Assembly (NCBI GenBank): GCA_023898785.1
Contig: CP060239.1
Coordinates: 992,001 to 1,056,000 of the forward strand
Length of the DNA: 64,000 bases
DNA from: Rhodospirillales bacterium
Lineage (GTDB): Bacteria; Pseudomonadota; Alphaproteobacteria; Micavibrionales; Micavibrionaceae
Direction of reading: 5' to 3'
Shown here: positions 42,249 to 50,509 of the stretch, in pieces
Layout: each line of letters opens with the position of its first letter
Position numbering within the stretch: the stretch's first letter is position 1
Notes under the pieces: generated by a model
What the model saw: the letters and a program-made list of their open reading frames with translations, nothing else
What the model was told of the DNA's origin: nothing
Databases searched by the model: none
Position numbers and translations under genes: made by a program

Positions 42249-43445
42249 ATGAGAGTACTATATTGCCACGACAACATCTATCAACAGTGTGAAAGTGGCA
42301 CCGTTTATTCGCCTGGTCAGTTTCCTTACGAATACTGGAAAATTTTTTTAGATAATTTTGATCATCTGGTGGTAATCGGTCGTGGCGCAGGACTGCATGA
42401 TAAAATTGATCAATTAAATATCAGTAGCGGGCCACGTGTCTCATTCGCGCTATTTCCCAATATCAATACTCCAGTAGGACGGTTAAAATATGCAAGACGC
42501 GTAAATAAACGCCTTGAACGGATTGTTGCAGATGCGGATGCCGTTATCATTCGAGCCGTCAGCGATATGGGCTGGCTGGCGTTTAAACACGCACTGCGTA
42601 TGAATAAGCCGATTGCCCTTGAAATGGCAGCCTGCGCATGGGATAGCACGTGGAATCACGGCAATAAGCTTGGCAAAATATATGCGCCTATCCGTTATTT
42701 GCATGACCGCATCATTGCTCGACATGCCGATTTCGTCATGTATGTGAGTTATGTGTTTTTACAACGGCGTTATCCGACGAATGGTGAGGTCGCCCATATA
42801 TCAAATGTGAGGATCGACAAACCTGACGAACAATATGTAGATCAACGACTGAAGGCCATAAAAGTCAAACAAGACGAAATGACAGCTCCTTACACCATTG
42901 GTCTTATCGGCAACCTCGATAACCGGATTAAGGGTGTTGATCTGACTTTGCGCGCGCTAGCCAAAGTTGAAGAAGAAAAACCGGGATGTTTTATATTTCA
43001 TCATCTTGGCCCGGGTGACCCAGAACCTCATATGGCCTTGGCACACGCGCTAGGAATTAGTGAACGAATTCGTTTTGACGGCATGATTAAAAGCGGTGAA
43101 GGCGTCATGAAGTGGTTAAGGAAAGTCGATCTCTATTTACAACCATCGTTTCAGGAAGGGATTCCGCGCGCAACCATCGAGGCAATGAGTACGGCTTGTC
43201 CGATTATTGCGTCTACTGCTGGCGGAATTCCAGAACTAATAAAAGAAGAGTGGTTAATCAAACCCGGAGATGTTGATAATCTGGCCCGCTTAATCCTCAA
43301 GATGCTTGACAATCCTAAATTTCAGTACGAAGCAGGACTGAATAACTATATTGCCAGCCTTGACTATACGAACGATATTCTTGTACCCAGACGGCAAGGG
43401 TTCTGGGGTGCTTTTGCAAAATTTGCCAGAGAAAAAGCGCAATAA
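42249..43445 (+). CDS. Glycosyltransferase family 4 (GT-B fold)
   Basis: This enzyme of about 398 residues transfers a sugar from a nucleotide donor during repeat-unit assembly. The C-terminal half has the GT4 donor-binding pattern: TIGLIGNLDNRIKGVDL opens the domain, and FQEGIPRATIEAMSTA contains the E-x7-E motif. GGIPELI follows at the expected place. The start is set at ATG 42249, where the Rossmann strand MRVLYCHDN begins. A GTG at 42222 could add nine residues. Neither start has a strong ribosome site. It is the only clear glycosyltransferase in the locus, too few to build a repeat unit, so others must lie elsewhere. Confidence 0.87.
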   Translation: MRVLYCHDNIYQQCESGTVYSPGQFPYEYWKIFLDNFDHLVVIGRGAGLHDKIDQLNISSGPRVSFALFPNINTPVGRLKYARRVNKRLERIVADADAVIIRAVSDMGWLAFKHALRMNKPIALEMAACAWDSTWNHGNKLGKIYAPIRYLHDRIIARHADFVMYVSYVFLQRRYPTNGEVAHISNVRIDKPDEQYVDQRLKAIKVKQDEMTAPYTIGLIGNLDNRIKGVDLTLRALAKVEEEKPGCFIFHHLGPGDPEPHMALAHALGISERIRFDGMIKSGEGVMKWLRKVDLYLQPSFQEGIPRATIEAMSTACPIIASTAGGIPELIKEEWLIKPGDVDNLARLILKMLDNPKFQYEAGLNNYIASLDYTNDILVPRRQGFWGAFAKFAREKAQ

Positions 43446-43575
43446 TGTAGAAAGAAAAAACCCAGATAAATCAATGCAATCCTTTCCTTGTGAACACATG
43501 GTGATTTATTGTATTGTTAGAAAGGTTGAATTTCTTCCATGGGTCCGAGTTTTTTAACTAAATATCAGGTGGTTT

Positions 43576-44268
43576 ATGTACAACACGAAGCTTATAGTAG
43601 TGTCCGCTGTGCTGTGCCTTGCAATCTTGGCGGGGTGTGCCCGTGGGACATTAGCTGATATACAAACTCAAAATAGTTCCCTGAGCAATGAACGCCATGA
43701 GCAAAACCAACCGATGGCAACAGAAAAAGTTGATGCGATCGCAAATCCCATCGCGATTGAACCCAAAAAAACCTTTAACGATAGCTGCCACGAAAAGGAA
43801 AAAAATGATGCGTATCGCTTAGGAGCTGAAGATCGTCTGGATATCCTAGTTTACGGAGAAACGGAGCTATCTGGCAATTATACTCTTGATACGACAGGGC
43901 ATATATCTATGCCTCTTATCGGTGACGTTCTTTTGGGCGGATGTAATATCCGTCAGGCTCAGGAAATTATTAAAAACCTTTATGCTGACGGATATCTCGT
44001 TGATCCCAGCATTTCGGTTGAAGTTTCTAATTTTCGACCATTTTACATTTTGGGCGAAGTTAAAAGCCCAGGCAAATACGATTATGTCGCAGGAATGAAT
44101 GTTCTGAAAGCTGCGGCAATTGCGGGGGGCTTTACGTATAGGGCAAACCGTAAAGTCGCAAAAGTTTTACGTTATGACTCATACGGAGAACCGGTTTACC
44201 ACCAACAAATCTTAGAAGATGAGGTGCAACCGGGAGACGTTATCACGATCCCCGAGAAATTATTTTAG
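43576..44268 (+). CDS. Polysaccharide export lipoprotein (Wza-like)
   Basis: This 230-residue outer-membrane lipoprotein has a lipobox LAGC, with the lipidated Cys at about residue 22. A low-complexity linker leads to a Poly_export domain (YRLGAEDRLDILVYGETEL and HISMPLIGDVLLGG) and an SLBB-type domain (FYILGEVKSPGKYDYVAGM). It should form the outer-membrane exit of the polymer together with the Wzz-type protein. It lacks the extra C-terminal domains of full Wza (E. coli Wza is near 380 residues), so it is the short form. CAGGTGG just upstream of the ATG is a plausible ribosome site. The next gene begins seven bases after its stop. Confidence 0.92.
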   Translation: MYNTKLIVVSAVLCLAILAGCARGTLADIQTQNSSLSNERHEQNQPMATEKVDAIANPIAIEPKKTFNDSCHEKEKNDAYRLGAEDRLDILVYGETELSGNYTLDTTGHISMPLIGDVLLGGCNIRQAQEIIKNLYADGYLVDPSISVEVSNFRPFYILGEVKSPGKYDYVAGMNVLKAAAIAGGFTYRANRKVAKVLRYDSYGEPVYHQQILEDEVQPGDVITIPEKLF

Positions 44269-44275
44269 CAATCAA

Positions 44276-45703
44276 ATGGCAGAGACAACGCAAAATTACT
44301 ATCGATCAAAAGAACCGGGCAATTATGCCGGTTCTGATCTCGATTTGTCGACGTTGTTTCGTGTTATGTGGCGACGAAAAATCTCAATTTTATTTTTTTT
44401 GATCCTTGGGGTGACGGTTACTTTTGTATCATTATCTTATATGAAGCCTTTATATACATCACAGGCAGTGATTTTGATCCAGAATAATGCTGGAAAACTG
44501 GCTATAAAAGATCTCTCTCAGTTAATTAAGTCCAAATCTTTGAATACTGATTTTGTTTTAACCGAAATTGAGATCATAAAATCCCGGAACATGGTTTCCC
44601 AAGTCGTTAAGCGTTTAGGGTTAATTGATGACCCTGAACTTTCTAATCATACGCATGTGCCACAGAATGATCAGAATTTCAAGGCGTTGTTAGTAGACGG
44701 TACAACTTTTGAATCTCTTCCACCGGAAACTCTTGATGCCAAGGTTTCTATGACTATCAATAAATTTCTTGAGCGCCTGCGTGTCGTTTCGATCCCGGGG
44801 TCGACAGCCGTACAAATCAACTTTACTTCCGAAAACCCTTATAAATCAGCAATCATTACTAACGCAATCGTTGATATTTACACTAATCAAAAAATCAGTG
44901 AGCAGACCCGGCTACAACAAAGGTTGTCGGAGTGGTTTGATGAACGTCTACACAATTTGCGTGAACAGGCACTTGAGACCGATAGAAAGATGCAGAAATA
45001 CAAAATTGAACATGAACTGACCGAAGACCAAACGGATATTATTTCAACCAACCATTTGAATAAATTAAATGAACAGCTGACGGCGGCCCAACTCAAAAAA
45101 TCTGAAGTTGCAGTGACCTTACAACAACTGAATAAACCAGATGACTTTGAAAATATAGAAGCATTAACGTCAAATGATGTGAATTTTGGAATTCTTAAAA
45201 ATTTGCGCCTTGAAGAACTGCGCCTAAAAACCGAGATTTCTGATCTTTCTAACCGATATGGCCCTAAACATCCGGTTATCAAAAAGAAGAAATCAGAGAT
45301 TGATACTATACAGAAGTCTTTGAGGAGCGAAGTTCAGGAGATAAAAAACGCCCTGAATACAGAAATAAAAATTGCCGATGCTAAAGCGAAAGATCTAGAA
45401 CGACAAATTCGTAGTAATATAAAAAATATTTCAAATAATGCTGATACATTGATGATTCTGCGTGAGTTGGAACGAGAAGCGGATTCAGCGGAACTTGCCC
45501 TTAGAACATTTTTAGAGACATACAAGAATATTGCCTGGCAAGATATGCTTCCGGGATCCGGCGTACAGGTGATTTCAGATGCGAGCGTTCCAACGCACCC
45601 ATCTTTTCCCAACAGCCCCCTATTTTTACTGTTAAGCGCTTTCATTTCACTGTTTCTAGGGATGTCTTTTGCAATTTTCAGGGAGCATGTCGCTAAAAAT
45701 TAG
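44276..45703 (+). CDS. Chain-length determinant / GumC-like polysaccharide copolymerase
   Basis: This 475-residue inner-membrane protein has the Wzz topology. One helix lies near residues 37-57 (ISILFFLILGVTVTFVSL), followed by a large periplasmic region with long coiled coils (about 200-380), and a second helix lies near the C-terminus (LFLLLSAFISLFLGMSF). It controls polymer length and couples to the Wza-like channel. It ends right after the second helix and lacks the BY-kinase domain of Wzc; no separate kinase is in the window. I start it at ATG 44276, seven bases after the lipoprotein stop. The longer frame overlaps that gene. Confidence 0.9.
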   Translation: MAETTQNYYRSKEPGNYAGSDLDLSTLFRVMWRRKISILFFLILGVTVTFVSLSYMKPLYTSQAVILIQNNAGKLAIKDLSQLIKSKSLNTDFVLTEIEIIKSRNMVSQVVKRLGLIDDPELSNHTHVPQNDQNFKALLVDGTTFESLPPETLDAKVSMTINKFLERLRVVSIPGSTAVQINFTSENPYKSAIITNAIVDIYTNQKISEQTRLQQRLSEWFDERLHNLREQALETDRKMQKYKIEHELTEDQTDIISTNHLNKLNEQLTAAQLKKSEVAVTLQQLNKPDDFENIEALTSNDVNFGILKNLRLEELRLKTEISDLSNRYGPKHPVIKKKKSEIDTIQKSLRSEVQEIKNALNTEIKIADAKAKDLERQIRSNIKNISNNADTLMILRELEREADSAELALRTFLETYKNIAWQDMLPGSGVQVISDASVPTHPSFPNSPLFLLLSAFISLFLGMSFAIFREHVAKN

Positions 45704-45725
45704 AGCGTTGCATATGGCATTTATT

Positions 45726-45746
45726 AGCCCGATTGGGCTTTATTTG
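45726..45746 (+). terminator. Putative Rho-independent terminator after the wzz-like gene
   Basis: AGCCC-GATT-GGGCT at 45726-45739 is a short GC stem with a tetraloop, followed by TTATTTG. The stem is only five pairs and the T-tract is interrupted, so strength is moderate at best. The position, 22 bases after the stop codon and before the next RTX gene, is right. Confidence 0.5.
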
Positions 45747-45900
45747 TGCTTTTAAAGTTAACATTTTCTAATGTTCTGCAATGTTTTAAATTTTCTATTT
45801 ATTTTCAGTGCGTTAAATGGATAAAATTTTATCTAAATCTAAGATGTTTTTAATTGAAATTTGTTATCCTGAAAACTGAACTAATAATTGAGGCTGGGTT

Positions 45901-48900
45901 GTGGCAGGCTTTTTTTTAACATTAACAACAAGTGTGTTTTTTAGTGCCGATGCGCCAAACATAGAAGTTTTGGTGAACGGTGTTGTTTCTGCGTCCTTTA
46001 TTGAAACCGAACTTGAGGGCAGCGGTAGCACCACCCGAACGCTATATATCGATTATGTCGGACTATCTCCTTCAGATATCACTGTACAAATTAATGATGC
46101 CTCTGGTGAAACCGGGAGATACCTCGTTTTGGAAGCCGTTGCGGTCAACGGTCAGAATATTCGTAATAATACGCTGAATGTAAATGATGGCACACCGGTT
46201 GACCTTCTAACAACGCTGGAAAGCATGGATTTTGATACAACCAATACGGATTGGTTATTTGGGCAAACCGAACCGCTTTTATCTTATTTTGGAACTTCGA
46301 CTTACACCGGAACAGGGGCGGATGATACGCAAAACGGCAGCCATACTGTAAATGATGTCATGAATATGGGGGGTGGTAATGATATCGCGAACGGCAGGAA
46401 TGGTAATGATTTCATGTTTGGTGGCGCCGGCAACGATCTTTTGGTTGGTGCGGATGGCCATGACGTTTTAGTCGGCGGCGATGGAAATGACGAACTGCGT
46501 GGCCAGCTTGGTAATGACATCTTGTATGGAGGGCTTGGCGATGACGTTCTCTACGGCAATGAAGGAAACGACACGCTGAATGGTGGTGCAGGTAATGACC
46601 TCATCAATGGCTTCCACGACGATGATGTAATTTATGGCGAAGCCGGTATGGATAAGCTTTATGGAGGGGATGGCAATGACACTATCTTTGGTGGCGATGA
46701 CAAAGACTTCATTTATGGCGAAGCCGGTATGGATAACCTTTCCGGGGGTGAAGGGGACGACATTATCGAAGGTGGCGATGATAATGACATTATTGCCGGC
46801 GATGGCGGAAATGACAGGATCTGGGGTGATGCTGGTGATGACAATATAAATGGCGGCGCTGGACTGGATACCATCTATGGTGGTCTTGGTATCGATACAA
46901 TCAGTGGCGGTGATGATAATGACCGCATTGAAGGCAATGATGGAGACGATATCCTCAATGGCGATGCCGGCCAGGACTACATATATGGCGGCTTGGGCAA
47001 TGATATTATAGATGGCGGCACCGAAGCCGATATTCTGTATGGTGAAGAGGGTGATGACATTATTAATGGCGGAGATCAGAACGATACGCTCTATGGAGGG
47101 GACGGCATAGACACGATGGACGGAGGGGCTGGTTCGGATCGTATATACGGAGATGCCGGTAATGACATTATTTTGGGCAATGGTGGATCAGACACGATCT
47201 TTGGCGGGGATGGGAACGATAATATTGATGGAGGGGCTGGTTCGGATCGTATATACGGTGAAGCGGATGACGATACTATTTATGGGCGTGGCGGCGACGA
47301 CATTATCGAAGGCGGTGACGGTAACGATACAATTTACGGCAATGGTCAGAACGATATTCTTCGCGGGGACGCCGGTGATGACTATCTAAAGGGCGGAACC
47401 GGAGACGATAACCTTTACGGCGGCGATGGAAATGACGATCTGCGCGGGGATGACGGAAATGATCGTTTGAAAGGCGGCGCCGGCAACGATCAATTGCGTG
47501 GCGGCGATGGCGATGATGTACTCGCTGGTGAAGATGGAGACGATATTCTCTATGGCCAGGGTGGAAATGACAAGCTCTACGGTCAGGCGGGTAATGATGA
47601 TTTACGTGGCGGCGATGGCGATGATCACCTCTTTGGACGCGAAGGCATCGACATTCTTCAAGGGAATAATGGAAACGACACCTTGGTCTATGACGGAGTG
47701 GACACGCTGGATGGCGGCGCAGATATAGACACTATTTTAGTTGCAGGTTATGACACAGTAACCATAGATTTCGCCAGCGGCCTGATTTCCAATATGGAAG
47801 CCGTCAATATGGCCAACACGAACGGCATTGCTGCAGCAAATAACCTTCAGATCAGCATGGCGCAGATTGCGGCCAGTTCAGATACAGGAAACATGACAAT
47901 CACCGGGGACGTTGGTCTGGACCAAGTCAATTTTACCCTGACTGGCTCTGAAACCCGCGGTGCAGACGTTAACATTGATGGCATCGATTATGCTCAGTTC
48001 AATGATGGCGGAACGACAGCTTATATACAACTTGGATTGATTTATAACGGATCAGTTCTAACAGCTTCAGGCGGCGGTAGCAGCAATACACCGACCCCAG
48101 GAGATGATGTACTCACGGGAACATCTGGGGAAGATACAATCAGCGCGCTTGCTGGTAACGATATCATTATTGGCGAAGCTGGCAATGATACACTCAGCGG
48201 AGATGAGGGAAATGATAACATCTACGGCGGTGAAGGAAACGACACGCTAAATGGTGGTGACGGTAACGATATATTGCATGCATCACTTTCCGGCTCCATC
48301 ACGCCAAGTACAGATCCGGCCACGGTCGTCGCTAATAATCCCGGCGTCGTTTACAGCTCTGAAACCGGAAACTTCTATCAGTTTGTGACGGCAAGCGCGA
48401 ACTATACAACTGCCGCTGCCACTGCCGCTGCCGCAACGCTTGAGGGCATTTCCGGTCATTTAGTAACCATTACAACTGTTGCCGAAAACACTTTCATAGA
48501 AAACCTGACGGGAACAAATTTTGCCTGGATGGACGGAACGGATTCTGTAACCGAAGGCACCTTTGTCTGGACAGCTGGCCCAGATGCGGGAACGCAGTTC
48601 TGGAATGATATCGGCAACTACACCAACTTTTATCAAGGATCGCCAACAACTAACTCAAATGCCAATGATAACGTGATTTTCCTTGGAACAACATATAGCG
48701 GTACGTGGTATGCTTACACAGGCACCTATGCCACAAACTACCTTATTGAGTGGGAAGGCAGCGATGTTATTCAGGAAATAATTGTCGGATTTGACAGCCG
48801 TAATGAAACAAACTATCTCAATGGCGGCGCCGGTGACGATCAACTTTATGGGTCGATGGGCCGTGATATTCTCGTCGGTGGGACAGGTGCAGATATTCTC

Positions 48901-49767
48901 GAAGGCGGCGCTGGTAATGACAAACTCTACGCAGATGGCCTGTCCGACGCGGAAATTCAAGCCATTTTAACGGCAAATCCTGGCGTGACATATTCAGAAG
49001 AAACCGGAAACTTTTATCAGTTTGTCTCTGGTTCATTTAATTACGCGAATGCGCTCGCAGGTGCATCTTCAACCACAATTAACGGCATAGCCGGCCATCT
49101 AGCAACGATTACATCAGCAGAAGAAAATAGCTTTATAAACGGTATTGTTGGCGCAAATTTTGTCTGGATCGATGGCTCGGATGCGGCGACAGAAGGTACC
49201 TTTGTCTGGACAACTGGCCCAGATGCGGGAACGCAGTTCTGGAATGATATCGGCAACTACGAGAACTGGTATCAGAACTCACCGACAAGCAATACAAATG
49301 CCAACGACCACGTTGTATTTTTGGGACAAAATTATAACGGCCAGTGGTACATATTCGGCGACAACACCAACCTAAATGGTTACGTGATTGAATGGGAAAC
49401 ATCAAGTTTTGGAACAGATACATCGGCTAATTCTCTCAATGGCGGTTACGGTGCGGATGACCTTTATGCGTCTGGCGGGATTGACACGTTTATCTTTGAA
49501 GCTGCCAGCGCTTTTTCAGATATTGATACCATTCACGATTTTGATAACACTGCAGATATTCTCGACATTTCGGATATTTTAAGTGGAATAAATGTTGATG
49601 CAAGCAATGTTGCAGATTATGTCTCAGTTGATGAATTAACCGGTGTTCGCGTTGACGTGAACGGCACCGGTACATTCGGTGCGGGGACACAAATAGCATC
49701 ATTCAGTAGTGCTGTTGGGGTCGACGACGCTCTAACCATGTTCAACAACGGTGATCTGATCGTCTAA
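45901..49767 (+). CDS. RTX protein with CBM60-like and two C-type-lectin-like domains
   Basis: This 1288-residue protein has no classical signal peptide and is presumably exported by type I secretion. Residues about 16-95 (IEVLVNGVVSASF...LVLEAVAVNG) resemble the calcium-dependent CBM60 carbohydrate-binding module. RTX nonapeptides cover about residues 135-590, and short arrays recur near 735-795 and 970-1015. Two C-type-lectin-like domains follow (about 810-956 and 1020-1167). Each starts NPGV-x-YS-x-ETGNFYQFV and contains EGTFVWT-x-GPDAGTQFW. They lack the canonical disulfide cysteines, as is common for bacterial RTX versions. The C-terminus has the DTFIFEAAS...IDTIHDFD secretion-type segment. 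The start is a GTG with TTGAGG upstream. Carbohydrate binding, perhaps to the neighbouring polymer, is inferred. Confidence 0.88.
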   Translation: MAGFFLTLTTSVFFSADAPNIEVLVNGVVSASFIETELEGSGSTTRTLYIDYVGLSPSDITVQINDASGETGRYLVLEAVAVNGQNIRNNTLNVNDGTPVDLLTTLESMDFDTTNTDWLFGQTEPLLSYFGTSTYTGTGADDTQNGSHTVNDVMNMGGGNDIANGRNGNDFMFGGAGNDLLVGADGHDVLVGGDGNDELRGQLGNDILYGGLGDDVLYGNEGNDTLNGGAGNDLINGFHDDDVIYGEAGMDKLYGGDGNDTIFGGDDKDFIYGEAGMDNLSGGEGDDIIEGGDDNDIIAGDGGNDRIWGDAGDDNINGGAGLDTIYGGLGIDTISGGDDNDRIEGNDGDDILNGDAGQDYIYGGLGNDIIDGGTEADILYGEEGDDIINGGDQNDTLYGGDGIDTMDGGAGSDRIYGDAGNDIILGNGGSDTIFGGDGNDNIDGGAGSDRIYGEADDDTIYGRGGDDIIEGGDGNDTIYGNGQNDILRGDAGDDYLKGGTGDDNLYGGDGNDDLRGDDGNDRLKGGAGNDQLRGGDGDDVLAGEDGDDILYGQGGNDKLYGQAGNDDLRGGDGDDHLFGREGIDILQGNNGNDTLVYDGVDTLDGGADIDTILVAGYDTVTIDFASGLISNMEAVNMANTNGIAAANNLQISMAQIAASSDTGNMTITGDVGLDQVNFTLTGSETRGADVNIDGIDYAQFNDGGTTAYIQLGLIYNGSVLTASGGGSSNTPTPGDDVLTGTSGEDTISALAGNDIIIGEAGNDTLSGDEGNDNIYGGEGNDTLNGGDGNDILHASLSGSITPSTDPATVVANNPGVVYSSETGNFYQFVTASANYTTAAATAAAATLEGISGHLVTITTVAENTFIENLTGTNFAWMDGTDSVTEGTFVWTAGPDAGTQFWNDIGNYTNFYQGSPTTNSNANDNVIFLGTTYSGTWYAYTGTYATNYLIEWEGSDVIQEIIVGFDSRNETNYLNGGAGDDQLYGSMGRDILVGGTGADILEGGAGNDKLYADGLSDAEIQAILTANPGVTYSEETGNFYQFVSGSFNYANALAGASSTTINGIAGHLATITSAEENSFINGIVGANFVWIDGSDAATEGTFVWTTGPDAGTQFWNDIGNYENWYQNSPTSNTNANDHVVFLGQNYNGQWYIFGDNTNLNGYVIEWETSSFGTDTSANSLNGGYGADDLYASGGIDTFIFEAASAFSDIDTIHDFDNTADILDISDILSGINVDASNVADYVSVDELTGVRVDVNGTGTFGAGTQIASFSSAVGVDDALTMFNNGDLIV

Positions 49768-49776
49768 GGTAGATTC

Positions 49777-49803
49777 TATAGTACCTTTTAGGCTTATAGT
49801 ACC
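49777..49803. repeat. Pair of 9-bp direct repeats downstream of the lectin/RTX gene
   Basis: TATAGTACC occurs at 49777-49785 and again at 49795-49803, an 18-bp spacing, between the RTX gene and the tRNA-Lys gene. The meaning is unknown. It could be part of a 3' processing site or chance. Confidence 0.35.
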
Positions 49804-49839
49804 GGGGCAAAAATCAAATTTCTGTAAAGTGGCTGTGAG

Positions 49840-49915
49840 TGGTGATCGCGCAGGGATTCGAACCCTGGACCTACTGATTAAAAGTCAGTTGCTCTACCAG
49901 CTGAGCTACGCGATC
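49840..49915 (-). tRNA. tRNA-Lys (anticodon TTT)
   Basis: This is a 76-base cloverleaf with an encoded CCA (49840-49842). Acceptor strands GATCGCG and CGCGATC pair over seven bases. The D-arm GCTCAGCTGGTAGAGC, the anticodon loop CTTTTAA (anticodon at 49880-49882) and the T-arm GGTTCGAATCC are all standard. It lies downstream of coaD on the same strand. Confidence 0.97.
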
Positions 49916-49978
49916 TCACGAATTAACCCCTTAGGGCTACAAAAGATTGTGGAAACATATGGATTTAGAAGGCGTACG

Positions 49979-50509
49979 TCAAGCTTTCTTTGGGGAGGGT
50001 TTCGAAAATTTCCGGGAGATGGCCTTTGCAACCTGAGGTGTGACGAATTCGTTGATGTCGCCACCCAAAGAGGCTATTTCCTTGACAAAACTGGCGGAAA
50101 TGAACTGCCATTTATCAGCGGCCATCAAGAACACGGTTTCAATATCGGGGTCGAGCTTGGCGTTCATGCCGGTGAGCTGGAATTCATATTCGAAGTCTGA
50201 TACGGCGCGCAGGCCGCGGAAAATACAGTTTGCTTGCATTTCGCTGGCAAAATGGACCAGCAGGTTGTTGAAGGAGCGGACCTCAATCTCACAGCCTTTT
50301 TCCTGCATGTTCTCAATGTCGGTGCGAACCATCTCAACGCGCTCCTCATAGGTGAAAAGCGGGCCTTTGCGGGCGTTATCGGCAACGCCGATGATGAGCT
50401 TGTCCACCATGCGCGAGGCGCGGCGGATCAGGTGCAGATGCCCCTTGGTCACGGGGTCAAACGTGCCGGGATATACGCCGATGAGGTATTTGCCGTTATT
50501 CTGCGTCAT
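49979..50509 (-). CDS. coaD: Pantetheine-phosphate adenylyltransferase
   Basis: This enzyme makes dephospho-CoA from 4'-phosphopantetheine and ATP in coenzyme A synthesis. The 176-residue protein begins MTQNNGKYLIGVYPGTFDP and contains the nucleotidyltransferase motif TKGHLH and the C-terminal ISASFVKEIASLGGD, all diagnostic. The start at 50509 lies 14 bases inside the end of gyrA, so translation is probably coupled. The frame extends much further upstream, but that part re-reads gyrA and has no homology to CoaD. The gyrA-coaD order is common in alphaproteobacteria. Confidence 0.96.
   Translation of the reverse strand: MTQNNGKYLIGVYPGTFDPVTKGHLHLIRRASRMVDKLIIGVADNARKGPLFTYEERVEMVRTDIENMQEKGCEIEVRSFNNLLVHFASEMQANCIFRGLRAVSDFEYEFQLTGMNAKLDPDIETVFLMAADKWQFISASFVKEIASLGGDINEFVTPQVAKAISRKFSKPSPKKA

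Noticed and set aside
49829..50200. Plus-strand frame of 123 codons
   Set aside because: It reads through the antisense of the tRNA-Lys gene and then the coaD gene, a common false call.
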